Assembly (NCBI GenBank): GCA_018673915.1
Contig: JABHBK010000058.1
Coordinates: forward strand, 23,858 to 87,857
Length of the DNA stretch: 64,000 nt
Direction: 5' to 3'
From: Nitrospina sp.
Lineage (GTDB): Bacteria > Nitrospinota > Nitrospinia > Nitrospinales > VA-1
Shown here one piece after another: positions 35,448-44,703 of this stretch (positions are counted from its first letter, which is position 1; every line of letters starts with the position of its first letter). A model generated the notes under the pieces. It was not told the origin of the DNA. It ran no database searches and saw nothing but the letters and a program-made list of their open reading frames with translations. The position numbers were made by a program, and so were the translations under genes.

Positions 35448-35468
35448 AGCGCAATGCGCCTCAAACCC
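35432..35468 (-). terminator. Rho-independent terminator of the tRNA operon
   Basis: On the minus strand a 13-base-pair stem (arms GGGTTTGAGGCGC and GCGCTTCAGGCCC, including three G-T wobbles) closes an ATT loop and is followed by eight T. It begins 10 bases after tRNA-Asp. It overlaps the stop codon and final codons of the convergent membrane-protein gene. Confidence 0.85.
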
Positions 35469-35478
35469 ATGCTACGAG

Positions 35479-35555
<77 letters not shown>

Positions 35556-35570
35556 GCGGTCGTTTTATTA

Positions 35571-35646
35571 TGGTAGGCGGAACAGGGCTCGAACCTGTGA
35601 CCCCCGGCTTGTAAGGCCGGTGCTCTCCCAGCTGAGCTACCCGCCC
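35571..35646 (-). tRNA. tRNA-Val (TAC)
   Basis: A 76-base cloverleaf with encoded CCA. The acceptor GGGCGGG pairs with TCCGCCT, with G-T wobbles at both ends. The anticodon loop is CTTACAA (anticodon TAC), with standard D and T arms. It lies 15 bases upstream of tRNA-Asp. Confidence 0.97.
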
Positions 35647-35694
35647 TCAATTCAAATTCAAGAAGGGATTCTTCTCTCCATTAAGGAGGAAGGG

Positions 35695-35723
35695 AGTATA
35701 TAAACGGGCACCACCCCTGTCAA
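35695..35723 (-). promoter_or_regulatory. Sigma-70 promoter of the tRNA operon
   Basis: TTGACA (complement of 35718-35723), a 17-base spacer, then TATACT (complement of 35695-35700). The sequence after the -10 is C-rich (CCCTTCC), a discriminator of the kind found on stringently controlled stable-RNA promoters. The transcript would start about 45 bases before tRNA-Val. Confidence 0.8.
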
Positions 35724-35890
35724 GCGATTTTGTTTGCCGACTTTTCGTAAGCAAAATAGTGAACAGATTGATTTTAAAAAGATTGACACCTATCCCCCCT
35801 CACTATAAGATGCATTTAAAGGCTGAAAACAGGGTTTTTGGCCTCTTTTCAAACGTTTCTGTTTCCCGGAATATCCCCGATTGTTTCACC

Positions 35891-36337
35891 ATGATAGAAA
35901 AGATCATGGCTTCTCTCGAGAGCCTACCGACGGAAGACCTTCTCAATATCCGAAAAAACCTTGATGAATTGATCAAAGCAAAATATGACAGCGATCTCGG
36001 AAAAAGAAAAGGTAAACGAGCCAAGGTCAAAATTTCTGGGAACGTGGAAATTGAACGGGAAAAAGAATTCTTTTTCAAATATCACAAAATCATCATTCAG
36101 GAAATGTCGGTCAACGGTTTAGTTTTTTCTATAAAAGGAACTATCATTGATGGAGATATTTTATGTGTCTCTTTTAGAGTACCCTCGACCGGCGAGAAAA
36201 AAATTATAGATTGTCAGGCTGTGCGGGTGCAGGAAACAAAACCCGGAACAATCCCCGAGTACGAAGTCGCCGCTATTGCGGTTGGCAAAGATGCGGTAAA
36301 AGATTATAAAGATATGCTGAGAAAAAGAGGCCAGTAG
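35891..36337 (+). CDS. PilZ-like domain protein
   Basis: About 148 residues from the ATG at 35891 (longer in-frame starts exist upstream without ribosome binding sites). After an N-terminal helix (SLPTEDLLNIRKNLDELI), RKGKR at residues 39-43 matches the RxxxR c-di-GMP motif of PilZ. EMSVNGLVFS at about 71-80 matches the second motif (D/N)xSxxG, except that the first residue is Glu. The rest is beta-rich, as in PilZ barrels. It is 23 bases upstream of the GAF/GGDEF-like gene, in an operon ending in mreB. Confidence 0.72.
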   Translation: MIEKIMASLESLPTEDLLNIRKNLDELIKAKYDSDLGKRKGKRAKVKISGNVEIEREKEFFFKYHKIIIQEMSVNGLVFSIKGTIIDGDILCVSFRVPSTGEKKIIDCQAVRVQETKPGTIPEYEVAAIAVGKDAVKDYKDMLRKRGQ

Positions 36338-36360
36338 ATAGAGCCTAAAATACAAAAATT

Positions 36361-37779
36361 ATGACTCCCCCCAACATCATACTGGGACATCTCATTGAGC
36401 TGATCGGGAACGTTGCAGATGCGCACACAGTCGCCCTGTTCATAATGGAGCCCAATGGAAAACACCTGGTCATGCGCGAACACTTTACCCTTAGCCAAAG
36501 TTTGGATAGAGGGGCAAAAATTCCCATTGGCAAAGGTCCTATTGGCTTGGTCGCACAAACACGCAAGTCTCAGTTGATCGAAAACTTTGACCAAAACACA
36601 CGCTTTCTCGGTATTTACAAGAAAAATGAAGAACTAAAAAATTTTATTGCCCTTCCAGTAATTTATGGTGAAAAGGTTGCAGTCCTGGCAATAGATACCA
36701 AGGAGCGGTATCAATTCTCCATCAAACTGCAAAAAATTCTGGCTGAATTCACTCAACAGATTGCATGGATTCTTCAACCCGAGAATTCCGACATTTCTAA
36801 CAAACTAATTCCAGGCCCATTTTTACAGGAGATCAGTTCTTATTGCCGGTTTCTCGCCGAATCTCCTGACCGGTCATCCGTTGCGGACCGATTGACGCAG
36901 ATACCTTCGTCCCTGATTCCCTGCACCGCTATCGCCACAATCTGGTTCGAAGACAACCAGCAAGAAGGAAGAATCATTGGGCACCGTGGATTTGCTCATG
37001 ACCTTTCTGAAATCAAAGTGCTTTTTGGCAAGGGGCTGGTAGGTTCCTGTGCAAAAAACAGATCGGCTCTCCTTATGCAAATTCATGAAGGCCGGAAAAC
37101 AGTACTATTTTCTGAGGAAGAAAAATCAGAAGACTTGCAATCCGTTGCGACCCTACCCATTCAACTCAACGACACACTATACGGAGTTCTTTTGATCGGT
37201 TCGTCAGAACCCAATGGGGTGACTCATGCGGATCTGGACAAATTGGCACTTGTCGTTTCTGCCGCCGCCTCTGCTCTGTTCTGCACGGATACTAAAGACC
37301 GTTGGATTTATGACAAAAACCTGGATCCTGTTACCGGGGTTCCAAATCACCGGTTTTTGACGGAGTACCACCTTGCCGTGTCAGAAGAAGTTTTTCAGCC
37401 AGACCGAACCGTATTTTTTCTTACCTTCCACATCACTAACCTGACAGAACTTTATGAAATACACGGTGTAGACCGAGGTGATTCATACCTTAAGCAAGTA
37501 ATGGCCCTGTTTTCGAAAATGATCCCATCTCCCAAATTTGTTTTCCGTTTATCAGAAAACTGTTTTCTGATCATGCTTATGGATCGAAACGAAAAAGATG
37601 TGGATCACCTTAAATCAAAACTGAAACACTTATTTGAACACAATCCTCTGAATATCAATGGTTCTCCTATTGAAGCTCAAACTCAATGGGGACTTTCTTC
37701 CTACCCACAGGAAGGGAGAGAACTATTCAGCCTCATAAACCTTTCACGCAAAAGTCTGACCCAGAAAGCGATGGCATGA
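36361..37779 (+). CDS. GAF-GAF-GGDEF-like protein with degenerate active site
   Basis: This protein has 472 residues. Two GAF-type domains occupy about 1-145 (AKIPIGKGPIGLVAQTRKS) and 155-305 (LFGKGLVGSCAKNRSALLM). A GGDEF-fold domain runs from about 320 (DPVTGVPNHRF) to the end. The catalytic GGDEF signature is replaced by SENCF (residues 398-402), so diguanylate cyclase activity is very unlikely; it may bind nucleotide or act as a sensory scaffold. The stop overlaps the mreB start as ATGA (37776-37779), so it is translationally coupled to mreB, with a PilZ-like gene upstream. Confidence 0.85.
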   Translation: MTPPNIILGHLIELIGNVADAHTVALFIMEPNGKHLVMREHFTLSQSLDRGAKIPIGKGPIGLVAQTRKSQLIENFDQNTRFLGIYKKNEELKNFIALPVIYGEKVAVLAIDTKERYQFSIKLQKILAEFTQQIAWILQPENSDISNKLIPGPFLQEISSYCRFLAESPDRSSVADRLTQIPSSLIPCTAIATIWFEDNQQEGRIIGHRGFAHDLSEIKVLFGKGLVGSCAKNRSALLMQIHEGRKTVLFSEEEKSEDLQSVATLPIQLNDTLYGVLLIGSSEPNGVTHADLDKLALVVSAAASALFCTDTKDRWIYDKNLDPVTGVPNHRFLTEYHLAVSEEVFQPDRTVFFLTFHITNLTELYEIHGVDRGDSYLKQVMALFSKMIPSPKFVFRLSENCFLIMLMDRNEKDVDHLKSKLKHLFEHNPLNINGSPIEAQTQWGLSSYPQEGRELFSLINLSRKSLTQKAMA

Positions 37780-38810
37780 TAAGAAAATTTTTCAACAATA
37801 TATTCAGTTTGTTTTCTACTGATCTCGCTATGGATTTGGGAACAGCAAACACTCTGGTTTACATTACGGAAAAAGGCATCGTATTGAACGAGCCCTCCGT
37901 AGTAGCGGTAAATGTAGATGACAACACAGTTGAAGCGGTTGGAATAGAAGCAAAAAAAATGTTCGGCCGCACCCATTCAAGGGTCAATACCATTCGGCCT
38001 ATGAAAGACGGTGTCATCGCAGACTTTGACGTGACCAACCGGATGATTCAGTATTTTATTAAGAAAGTACTGAGCCAATATCGATTCTTCAAACCACGTA
38101 TGGTTGTCGGCGTACCAACATGCATTACCCAGGTGGAAAAGAAGGCTTTGATTGACGCTTCCATAATGGCAGGAATCCGGGAAGTTCATTTGGTGGAGGA
38201 ACCCATGGCCGCCGCCATCGGTGTAGGCATTCCTGTTCATCGACCTGAAGGAAATATGGTCATCGACATTGGCGGGGGAACTACAGATGTCGCGGTCATT
38301 TCCCTGTCCGCCATTGCTTATGGGGAATCTGTACGCGTTGCAGGAGATGAAATCGATGAGTCTATTGTCCGCTTTATGCGTCTTCAGCATCATCTGAATA
38401 TCGGAGTGTTCGAAGGCGAACGCGCTAAAAAGGAGATCGGCAGTGCCTTTCCCCAACCTGGCACTCTGACCACCGAAGTAAAAGGCTTGAATGTTAAAAC
38501 TGGCGTCCCAATGTCTATCAATATTGGCGATGAAGAAATACGTGAAGCTCTGAAAGAGCCTCTTACTACTATCATTGCGGTCATTATGCGTGCTCTGGAG
38601 AAAATCCCCCCGGAACTTTCCGCCGATATTCACTCTAACGGAATATACCTTACTGGAGGCGGTGCCCTCATACGTGGGCTAGATAAAATGATAGAAGAAA
38701 AAACCACTCTGAAAGTCTTTATTCCTGAAGACCCTCTTCTTAGCATCGTCAAGGGAGCGGGTGCGGTTCTCGATGATTTCCCCAATATGAAAAAAGTCTG
38801 TATCAACTGA
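37776..38810 (+). CDS. mreB: Rod-shape actin homologue MreB
   Basis: This 344-residue protein has an N-terminal amphipathic helix (MIRKFFNNIFSLFSTDLA), then the actin-fold phosphate loops: AMDLGTANTLVY, NMVIDIGGGTTDVAVISL and the adenosine motif LTGGGALIRGLD. EEPMAAAIGVG is also canonical. MreB polymerises under the membrane and guides peptidoglycan synthesis. mreC and mreD do not follow; instead the gene is coupled to a GAF/GGDEF-like gene by a 4-base overlap. The start at 37776 was chosen because it restores the normal MreB N-terminus. Confidence 0.95.
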   Translation: MIRKFFNNIFSLFSTDLAMDLGTANTLVYITEKGIVLNEPSVVAVNVDDNTVEAVGIEAKKMFGRTHSRVNTIRPMKDGVIADFDVTNRMIQYFIKKVLSQYRFFKPRMVVGVPTCITQVEKKALIDASIMAGIREVHLVEEPMAAAIGVGIPVHRPEGNMVIDIGGGTTDVAVISLSAIAYGESVRVAGDEIDESIVRFMRLQHHLNIGVFEGERAKKEIGSAFPQPGTLTTEVKGLNVKTGVPMSINIGDEEIREALKEPLTTIIAVIMRALEKIPPELSADIHSNGIYLTGGGALIRGLDKMIEEKTTLKVFIPEDPLLSIVKGAGAVLDDFPNMKKVCIN

Positions 38811-38865
38811 TCAGGTTGAGGTAGAATTTTTCACTACACTTCCCCAAATATTTTATTGGTTTGTT

Positions 38866-39201
38866 ATGAATTCATCCGTAACCTCGGCTTGCCAGGAATG
38901 TGGAAACCCTGTAAGTACCCTGCCAACCATAATTGAATATAGGGGGGAAGAAATTTACCTGTTTGACCCAATAGTTTGTGAGCCCTGTCTGCATCGATTG
39001 TGCCAACGCCACTCAACGGATTGCGCCAATTGTGGAGGTTGCATCCCGCCATTTTCACAGGTGGGAGTGTTAAAAGGAGAGGCTGGGCAAAGGCAGGTTG
39101 TCCACATGACCACTGCCTGTACAACTGTTGGGAGTGCATTTTATGGATACTGGGGTAAAGGCGAGTTGAGAGATTTCGTGCAAATTGAAGCCTGCTCCTA
39201 A
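38866..39201 (+). CDS. Cys-rich zinc-ribbon-like protein of unknown function
   Basis: This 111-residue protein has Cys pairs CQEC (near 9), CEPC (near 39) and CANCGGC (near 53), a pattern suited to one or two zinc or Fe-S sites. A C-terminal segment follows with a lone Cys near 85 and one near the end. No family is recognised. It starts 55 bases after mreB and precedes a series of iron-sulfur genes on the same strand. The lack of a strong ribosome binding site lowers confidence slightly. Confidence 0.65.
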   Translation: MNSSVTSACQECGNPVSTLPTIIEYRGEEIYLFDPIVCEPCLHRLCQRHSTDCANCGGCIPPFSQVGVLKGEAGQRQVVHMTTACTTVGSAFYGYWGKGELRDFVQIEACS

Positions 39202-39295
39202 CCGGCCAGCGGCAGCTAGCCGTGGAGAAAATGATTGCGAATGGGGTATTGAGTCCGGTATGATCCAAAAAACTTAAATTCCCCGGATATCAGCT

Positions 39296-39586
39296 ATGCT
39301 AAAAGTTCATTTCGAAAAAGAAAACCGTACCATTCAGGTCGAGCCGGGAGAAAACCTCCGGCAAGCGGCAATCCGCAATAAATTCAGTGTTTACGCTAAT
39401 ATTCATAAAATTCTGAATTGTCGCGGCCGAGGTCTTTGCACCGCCTGCACTGTCCAGGTTATTGCTGGAAAGGTGGAACCCCGAAATGAGACTGAAACGG
39501 AAAAACTAGCCAAAAAGCCCGCAGACTTTCGCCTGGCCTGCCAAGTTACCGTCAACGATGATCTGGTTGTTAAAACCCACCCTTGA
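39296..39586 (+). CDS. 2Fe-2S ferredoxin
   Basis: This 96-residue ferredoxin has ligands in NCRGRGLCTAC (C-x5-C-x2-C) plus the downstream Cys in RLACQVTV, the plant/adrenodoxin-type 2Fe-2S arrangement. The opening KVHFEKENRTIQVEPGENLR is the family's beta-grasp. It is probably a cytoplasmic electron carrier. It lies within a cluster that also has a 2[4Fe-4S] ferredoxin and a NifU-like scaffold. Confidence 0.9.
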   Translation: MLKVHFEKENRTIQVEPGENLRQAAIRNKFSVYANIHKILNCRGRGLCTACTVQVIAGKVEPRNETETEKLAKKPADFRLACQVTVNDDLVVKTHP

Positions 39587-39638
39587 AGCAATAGCCAAAA
39601 CCATTTGACATCACCTCCCAAACATCACAAAATAATAC

Positions 39639-40399
<761 letters not shown>

Positions 40400-40496
40400 C
40401 CTCGGTTAAATGACCGGTGGTTGTGGTATTACCTCGCACCTCGAACAGATAAAGAAGAACAGAGGTTTTCCTGAGTAAAAGAAAGTAGAGGGTTCC

Positions 40497-40718
40497 GTGA
40501 GAGAAGAAGTCGAAGAAGTGTTGGAAAGTGTGCGACCCATGCTCATTCAGGATGGAGGGAATGTTGAACTGGTGGATATCGACGATGGAGTCGTAAAAGT
40601 CAGACTCGTTGGAGCTTGCGTTTCCTGCTCCAGTTCTACCATGACCCTGAAGATGGGCATTGAAAAAGCCCTGAAAAAAGCCATACCGATGGTTCGGTGC
40701 GTTGAAGCGGTAGAATAA
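40497..40718 (+). CDS. NifU C-terminal-domain (Nfu-type) Fe-S scaffold
   Basis: This 73-residue protein begins at GTG 40497. Its RPMLIQDGGNVELVDIDDG and the CxxC motif GACVSCSSSTMTL define the Nfu domain, which carries a 4Fe-4S cluster bridging a dimer for delivery to apo-proteins. It is a stand-alone domain, not fused to an A-type carrier. It is the last gene before a Rho-independent terminator, closing the Fe-S block. Confidence 0.93.
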   Translation: MREEVEEVLESVRPMLIQDGGNVELVDIDDGVVKVRLVGACVSCSSSTMTLKMGIEKALKKAIPMVRCVEAVE

Positions 40719-40746
40719 TTTTTTTCTTTTCCCAGTTGGTCTGAAC

Positions 40747-40786
40747 GCCCCTTGACGGAACATCCATCAAAGGGGCCAGTTTTTTT
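40747..40786 (+). terminator. Rho-independent terminator after the Fe-S block
   Basis: GCCCCTTGA (from 40747) pairs with TCAAAGGGGC across an 11-base loop, with one bulged A. A seven-T run follows within a few bases. It lies 28 bases after the Nfu stop codon and separates the Fe-S genes from the TlpA gene. Confidence 0.8.
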
Positions 40787-40837
40787 CTGGAACTTTAGTC
40801 CCCGACACTTTTCCATCCCTGATACAGACAAACCTTT

Positions 40838-41353
40838 ATGATTTTCGCAAAAAAAACCACATTATTTTTCTATCTGGCGTCTGCATTTATCCTGCTTTTG
40901 TTTTTTTCGACCCTTGCACAAGCTGAGAAGCTAACACCAGCACCAGAGTTTACCCTTAAGTCACTTACTGGAGAGAAAGTCAGCCTCAGCCAGCATAGAG
41001 GAAATTATGTGCTGATAAATTTCTGGGCTACCTGGTGCGGCCCCTGCAAAATGGAAATGCCTTCACTGGAAACCTTGTATCAACGATTTAAACTCAAAAA
41101 CTTTTCCCTGCTCGCAATATCCAATGATATGTTTGGAGCGAAGATTGCAGAACCTTTCATCAAAGCAAATAACCTTTCTTTCCCCGTCCTTCTTGATCAG
41201 CAATTGCAGGCCAGTAACAAATTTGGGGTAGTCAGCCTTCCTACAACGTTCATGATTGATCCCGAGGGAAATATCATCGGGGAACTTAGAGGCGCAGAAG
41301 ATTGGGCTACGCCGGACAACCTGTTGTACTTTGAAAACCTTTTGGGAAAATGA
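40838..41353 (+). CDS. TlpA/ResA-like thioredoxin, exported
   Basis: This 171-residue protein has an N-terminal signal sequence (FFYLASAFILLLFFSTLAQA). The thioredoxin core INFWATWCGPCKMEMPS has redox Cys67 and Cys70, and a cis-Pro stands in SLPTTFMIDPEG. It acts in the periplasm, reducing or exchanging disulfides. Its stop overlaps the start of the SUMF1-CcdA fusion (ATGA at 41350-41353). The CcdA domain is the expected electron donor for a TlpA protein, so the two form a functional pair. Confidence 0.92.
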   Translation: MIFAKKTTLFFYLASAFILLLFFSTLAQAEKLTPAPEFTLKSLTGEKVSLSQHRGNYVLINFWATWCGPCKMEMPSLETLYQRFKLKNFSLLAISNDMFGAKIAEPFIKANNLSFPVLLDQQLQASNKFGVVSLPTTFMIDPEGNIIGELRGAEDWATPDNLLYFENLLGK

Positions 41354-43206
41354 GCGCGTTATCCATGAAAGACTCCCTGCCTATACTTGGCAAAATTTCA
41401 ATTCCTTCGAAGAGCGATTTTCTATTTTTCCACTTTGGAAAAAGGTCTACCATCGCCCTCTTGCTTTTAAGCATATTTTTCCTATTGCCTCATGATGGGT
41501 GGTCACAACAAGAACACGATTATTCCCTTGAAGGGGATATGGTCTATATTCCCCCGGGTCCTTTTGTATTCGGCACAAATAAAAAAGATGAAGCCGCCGA
41601 AGCACTATCCATGGGTATCCCGAAACCCTGGTATGCTGATGAAACTCCTCAGCAGAAAATTTTTCTCAAAGAATTCTATATTGACCGGAATGAAGTTACC
41701 CATAAGCGGTATAAAAAATATGTCGATGCCCTGGATGCCGTACCACCCCCAAACTGGCAAGACTCAGATTTTCCGGAAGGCAAGGATAATGATCCGGTAA
41801 CCCACGTCAATTGGTATGATGCGACAAACTTCTGTCAATGGGCGAAAAAGAAATTGCCTACAGAAAAACTATGGGAGCGTGCGGCAAGAGGCAAAGAAGG
41901 CAAGGAATATCCCTGGGGAAACACATTCCACGAAGGATGGGCAAACCTTTCGGATCGATCCGGCAGTAAAAACCAACCCAAGGCAGTCGGTTCTTTCCCA
42001 AAAAGCTCCAGCCCGGAGGGCGTTAATGACCTGGTTGGTAATGTTTGGGAATGGATGGATAACGATTATCAGCCTTACAAGGGGAGCACCTATCAAAGTG
42101 AGTATTACCAGGCCGAATTAAAAATTCTTCGGGGCCATTCCTCCAGTGATATCGGACATTTTCCCGGCGCTCTGTACAACCAGGCCATTAAAATGTTTGC
42201 ACGCAGTGGCTACCGGCAGTTCTCTAGTGCCGATGAACCCGCACCAGATGTAGGGTTCAGGTGCGCAAGCTCAACTCAACCGATATTCATGAAAACGGGA
42301 ACTTCTTCTTTCCCTAAAGTGTTGAAAGACTCGGCTTCTTCTACAATTTCCAAGCCCTCGCTTTCATCTTCGTCAGGGGCATCAACGATCTCAAAACCCG
42401 CTGATACCCCCTTCATAAATCCTTTTCAGCCTAAGCCGAACCTTCCCGAAGCAGGAATCGTGGCCCTGACTCTGTTGGCATTCATTGCGGGAGTATTCAG
42501 TTTCTTATCTCCCTGCACATTACCTATTCTTCCAGCTTATTTCGCAGTGACCGCACAATCTGACCGGGCGCGAATGGGCCGCATGTCACTGGCTTTCTTT
42601 TTCGGGTTGGCAACATTGTTTGTGGCGATGGGGGCTTCCGCCAGTGTTTTAGGTCAAATTCTCAGGGACTATATGTTCCAGATCACCCAAGTCGGGGGTG
42701 GTATTGTAGGAATATTTGGTGTCATGACCTTATTCGGAAAAGGTTTTTCCGGGGCTACCTTTAAAGGCCGACCGGCTTCCACCTTCATAGGGTTTTTTCT
42801 GTTTGGAGCAACCTTCGCATTAGGCTGGACCCCCTGTGTCGGACCTATCCTTTCAAGTATTCTCATGCTGGCAGCCTCAGAAAAAACTGTATCGCAGGGA
42901 ATGATCCTGTTGTTCTTCTATGCGGTAGGACTTGGGCTTCCGCTCATCATTGTTGCCACTCTATGCAGTAACCTGCCAAAGGACGGTTTATTCTGGACCC
43001 TTCTCCGAGGAAAAGGATGGGATCTCACTGTAGGAGGAAAAACTTTTTTTCTTCATACCACCAATCTTTTCAGCGGAATTTTATTGATCGCCCTGGGCAT
43101 CGTATTGGCTACGGGTTATATGACTTATATCAATAGCCTCATCCCCATAGAAGTTCAGCTCTGGTTCAGCAAATTTGAGGAATCCGTTTTACATTGGTTC
43201 ATGTAG
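41350..43206 (+). CDS. SUMF1-domain protein fused to a CcdA/DsbD-type transmembrane domain
   Basis: This protein has 618 residues. A signal anchor (about 33-50) precedes a SUMF1/C-type-lectin domain (about 55-315): IPPGPFVFGTN, KKLPTEKLWERAARG, LVGNVWEWMDND and VGFRCAS. A Ser/Thr/Pro linker with two STISKP repeats follows (about 316-365). Then comes a six-helix CcdA domain with Cys389 in FLSPCTLPILPAY and Cys496 in GWTPCVGPIL, the pair that carries electrons across the membrane. The SUMF1 part lacks the FGE Cys pair, so it is likely a binding module. It is coupled to the TlpA gene. This domain combination is unfamiliar to me. Confidence 0.88.
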   Translation: MSALSMKDSLPILGKISIPSKSDFLFFHFGKRSTIALLLLSIFFLLPHDGWSQQEHDYSLEGDMVYIPPGPFVFGTNKKDEAAEALSMGIPKPWYADETPQQKIFLKEFYIDRNEVTHKRYKKYVDALDAVPPPNWQDSDFPEGKDNDPVTHVNWYDATNFCQWAKKKLPTEKLWERAARGKEGKEYPWGNTFHEGWANLSDRSGSKNQPKAVGSFPKSSSPEGVNDLVGNVWEWMDNDYQPYKGSTYQSEYYQAELKILRGHSSSDIGHFPGALYNQAIKMFARSGYRQFSSADEPAPDVGFRCASSTQPIFMKTGTSSFPKVLKDSASSTISKPSLSSSSGASTISKPADTPFINPFQPKPNLPEAGIVALTLLAFIAGVFSFLSPCTLPILPAYFAVTAQSDRARMGRMSLAFFFGLATLFVAMGASASVLGQILRDYMFQITQVGGGIVGIFGVMTLFGKGFSGATFKGRPASTFIGFFLFGATFALGWTPCVGPILSSILMLAASEKTVSQGMILLFFYAVGLGLPLIIVATLCSNLPKDGLFWTLLRGKGWDLTVGGKTFFLHTTNLFSGILLIALGIVLATGYMTYINSLIPIEVQLWFSKFEESVLHWFM

Positions 43207-43335
43207 CGGGACAGGCCCCGCAGCCTAATTGTCTACTCCTTTTACCGCAAAACTATTCCCCTCAAGCTTCTGGATTAGAGAAACATTATTTGCTAGAATA
43301 TCCGTTGAAGTAAGGTTATTTCACTCGGAGCAATC

Positions 43336-43812
43336 ATGAACCTGATATTCAAAATTTTATTGGTGTTGTTGATGGCCCTCCCAGCCTGTTCGGGAGTGGA
43401 TTCGGTTACAAAAAAACGATGGAGCAATTCTGAAAACACCATCTCTATTGTGGATATGACCTCAAGAGATTTCCGCCTTATGGACGCAGGCTCCAAAATG
43501 CAAGGGGCTATAGAAGATCAACTCCAGTTCACGGGTTATGTTTTATCCGGAAAAAATGCCCGCTATCACTTGAAATATAAAGTTATAGAATTTGAGGAAG
43601 GGAGTCGAATGGCCCGAATCGCGACCATGGGCTTTGCAGATTCCGCAAAAGGGGAACTTCGAGTAAAAGCTGCACTTTATGACAATGGAAGTATGGTAGG
43701 TGCCTGGGAAGTAAACTCCTGGATAGCAGGTGGAATTGCTGGCGGCTCCGAGGATGACCTTTTTGATTCCGCCGCTTCCGAAATCGCACAGCACCTAAGA
43801 GGGGATTTCTAA
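43336..43812 (+). CDS. DUF4410-like lipoprotein
   Basis: This 158-residue protein has a lipoprotein signal (FKILLVLLMALPACSG, with lipid-modified Cys at about 19). A conserved-looking DUF4410 layout follows: a beta start (SIVDMTSRDFRLM), YHLKYKVIEFEEGSRMAR, and a Gly-rich helix GGIAGGSEDDLFDSAASEI. The function of the family is unknown. It is a single gene between the SUMF1-CcdA fusion and the convergent SUMF1 lipoprotein. Confidence 0.75.
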   Translation: MNLIFKILLVLLMALPACSGVDSVTKKRWSNSENTISIVDMTSRDFRLMDAGSKMQGAIEDQLQFTGYVLSGKNARYHLKYKVIEFEEGSRMARIATMGFADSAKGELRVKAALYDNGSMVGAWEVNSWIAGGIAGGSEDDLFDSAASEIAQHLRGDF

Positions 43813-43880
43813 ATCCTCGCAATCCCCCCCTTCTTGAGCACAAAAATTTCTCGAATTAAAAATATTTTTTAGCTTATTTT

Positions 43881-44588
43881 TCACACGTTTTTTGCGCAAC
43901 GAAAACCCATGAAGTTCAATTTCGTTTCTGGGTCCATCCAGTTACGGAACCAAGTTGGAGAAAATTGAATAGTGAGATGGGTCTGCAATAACCCACCGCG
44001 AATGACTTTAAAGTTTTCTCCTTCCCCCCGTCCCACTAGTTGGTAGTCATCCACCATCCATTCCCAGACATTATGCCCCATGCCATAAACTCCATAGGGA
44101 CTGATCCACTCTGGTCTTTTATCCACCGGTTCCGGCATGAAACCTGAGAAACCGTTATTAGGGTGATCAATATAAATTTTCCAGGACCACTTGCGCCCAT
44201 CAGTGCCTCTTGCCGCTTTCTCCCATTCGATTTCTGTAGGCAAACGCTTACCTTGATTCTGGCAAAAGGACTCGGCCTCGTTAAACGTTACAAACGCCAT
44301 CGGCCAACGAGCTTTTTTCGGATGAAAAGAATGTTCAGGACGAAACTTCTTGTAACCTTCATGGCTCATCTCGTAACGATCGATGAGAAAAGCATTGGAC
44401 TGTATTGGTTTTCCACCGTAAGTTCCCGACTCCTCCGCATGGCCCATAATAAATTCTCCGGCCGGTATATAGACCATCTCCTCGGGAACAATGAGTCCAT
44501 CAGGAATAGCTACGGGGATCTGCTTAACACTATAGGAATCGCAGGAAGTCAGGAAAACAAAAAGAAAGAAAATGGAGAAACGGTTCAT
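43881..44588 (-). CDS. SUMF1/FGE-domain lipoprotein
   Basis: About 235 residues from the ATG at 44588, chosen because it gives a clean lipoprotein signal (FSIFFLFVFLTSCDS, Cys near residue 16). SUMF1 blocks: IPAGEFIMGHA, YEMSHEGYKKF, RLPTEIEWEKAARGTDG, HNVWEWMVDDY, VIRGG and MGFRCAKN. The FGE catalytic Cys pair is absent. It lies 115 bases downstream of a second MsrP-like gene, mirroring the SUMF1/MsrP pair at 26 kb. It is probably anchored at the periplasmic face of a membrane. Confidence 0.87.
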   Translation of the reverse strand: MNRFSIFFLFVFLTSCDSYSVKQIPVAIPDGLIVPEEMVYIPAGEFIMGHAEESGTYGGKPIQSNAFLIDRYEMSHEGYKKFRPEHSFHPKKARWPMAFVTFNEAESFCQNQGKRLPTEIEWEKAARGTDGRKWSWKIYIDHPNNGFSGFMPEPVDKRPEWISPYGVYGMGHNVWEWMVDDYQLVGRGEGENFKVIRGGLLQTHLTIQFSPTWFRNWMDPETKLNFMGFRCAKNV

Positions 44589-44703
44589 ACCGGAGACCTT
44601 TGAAGCGGTGACCATTTATGCAACCCCCCTAATCCCGCGGGAGGGAGCAGGCTCATTAGGCCGAGACAATTTTCTGCTAGCCGATTATAGCTATTTCCAA
44701 CTA

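Noticed and set aside
36361..37779. Initial reading as an active diguanylate cyclase
   Set aside because: The GGDEF signature is SENCF at residues 398-402, so catalysis is very unlikely.
43206..43225. GCGGG/CCCGC hairpin just after the SUMF1-CcdA gene
   Set aside because: Five-pair stem without a T-run; too weak to call a terminator.
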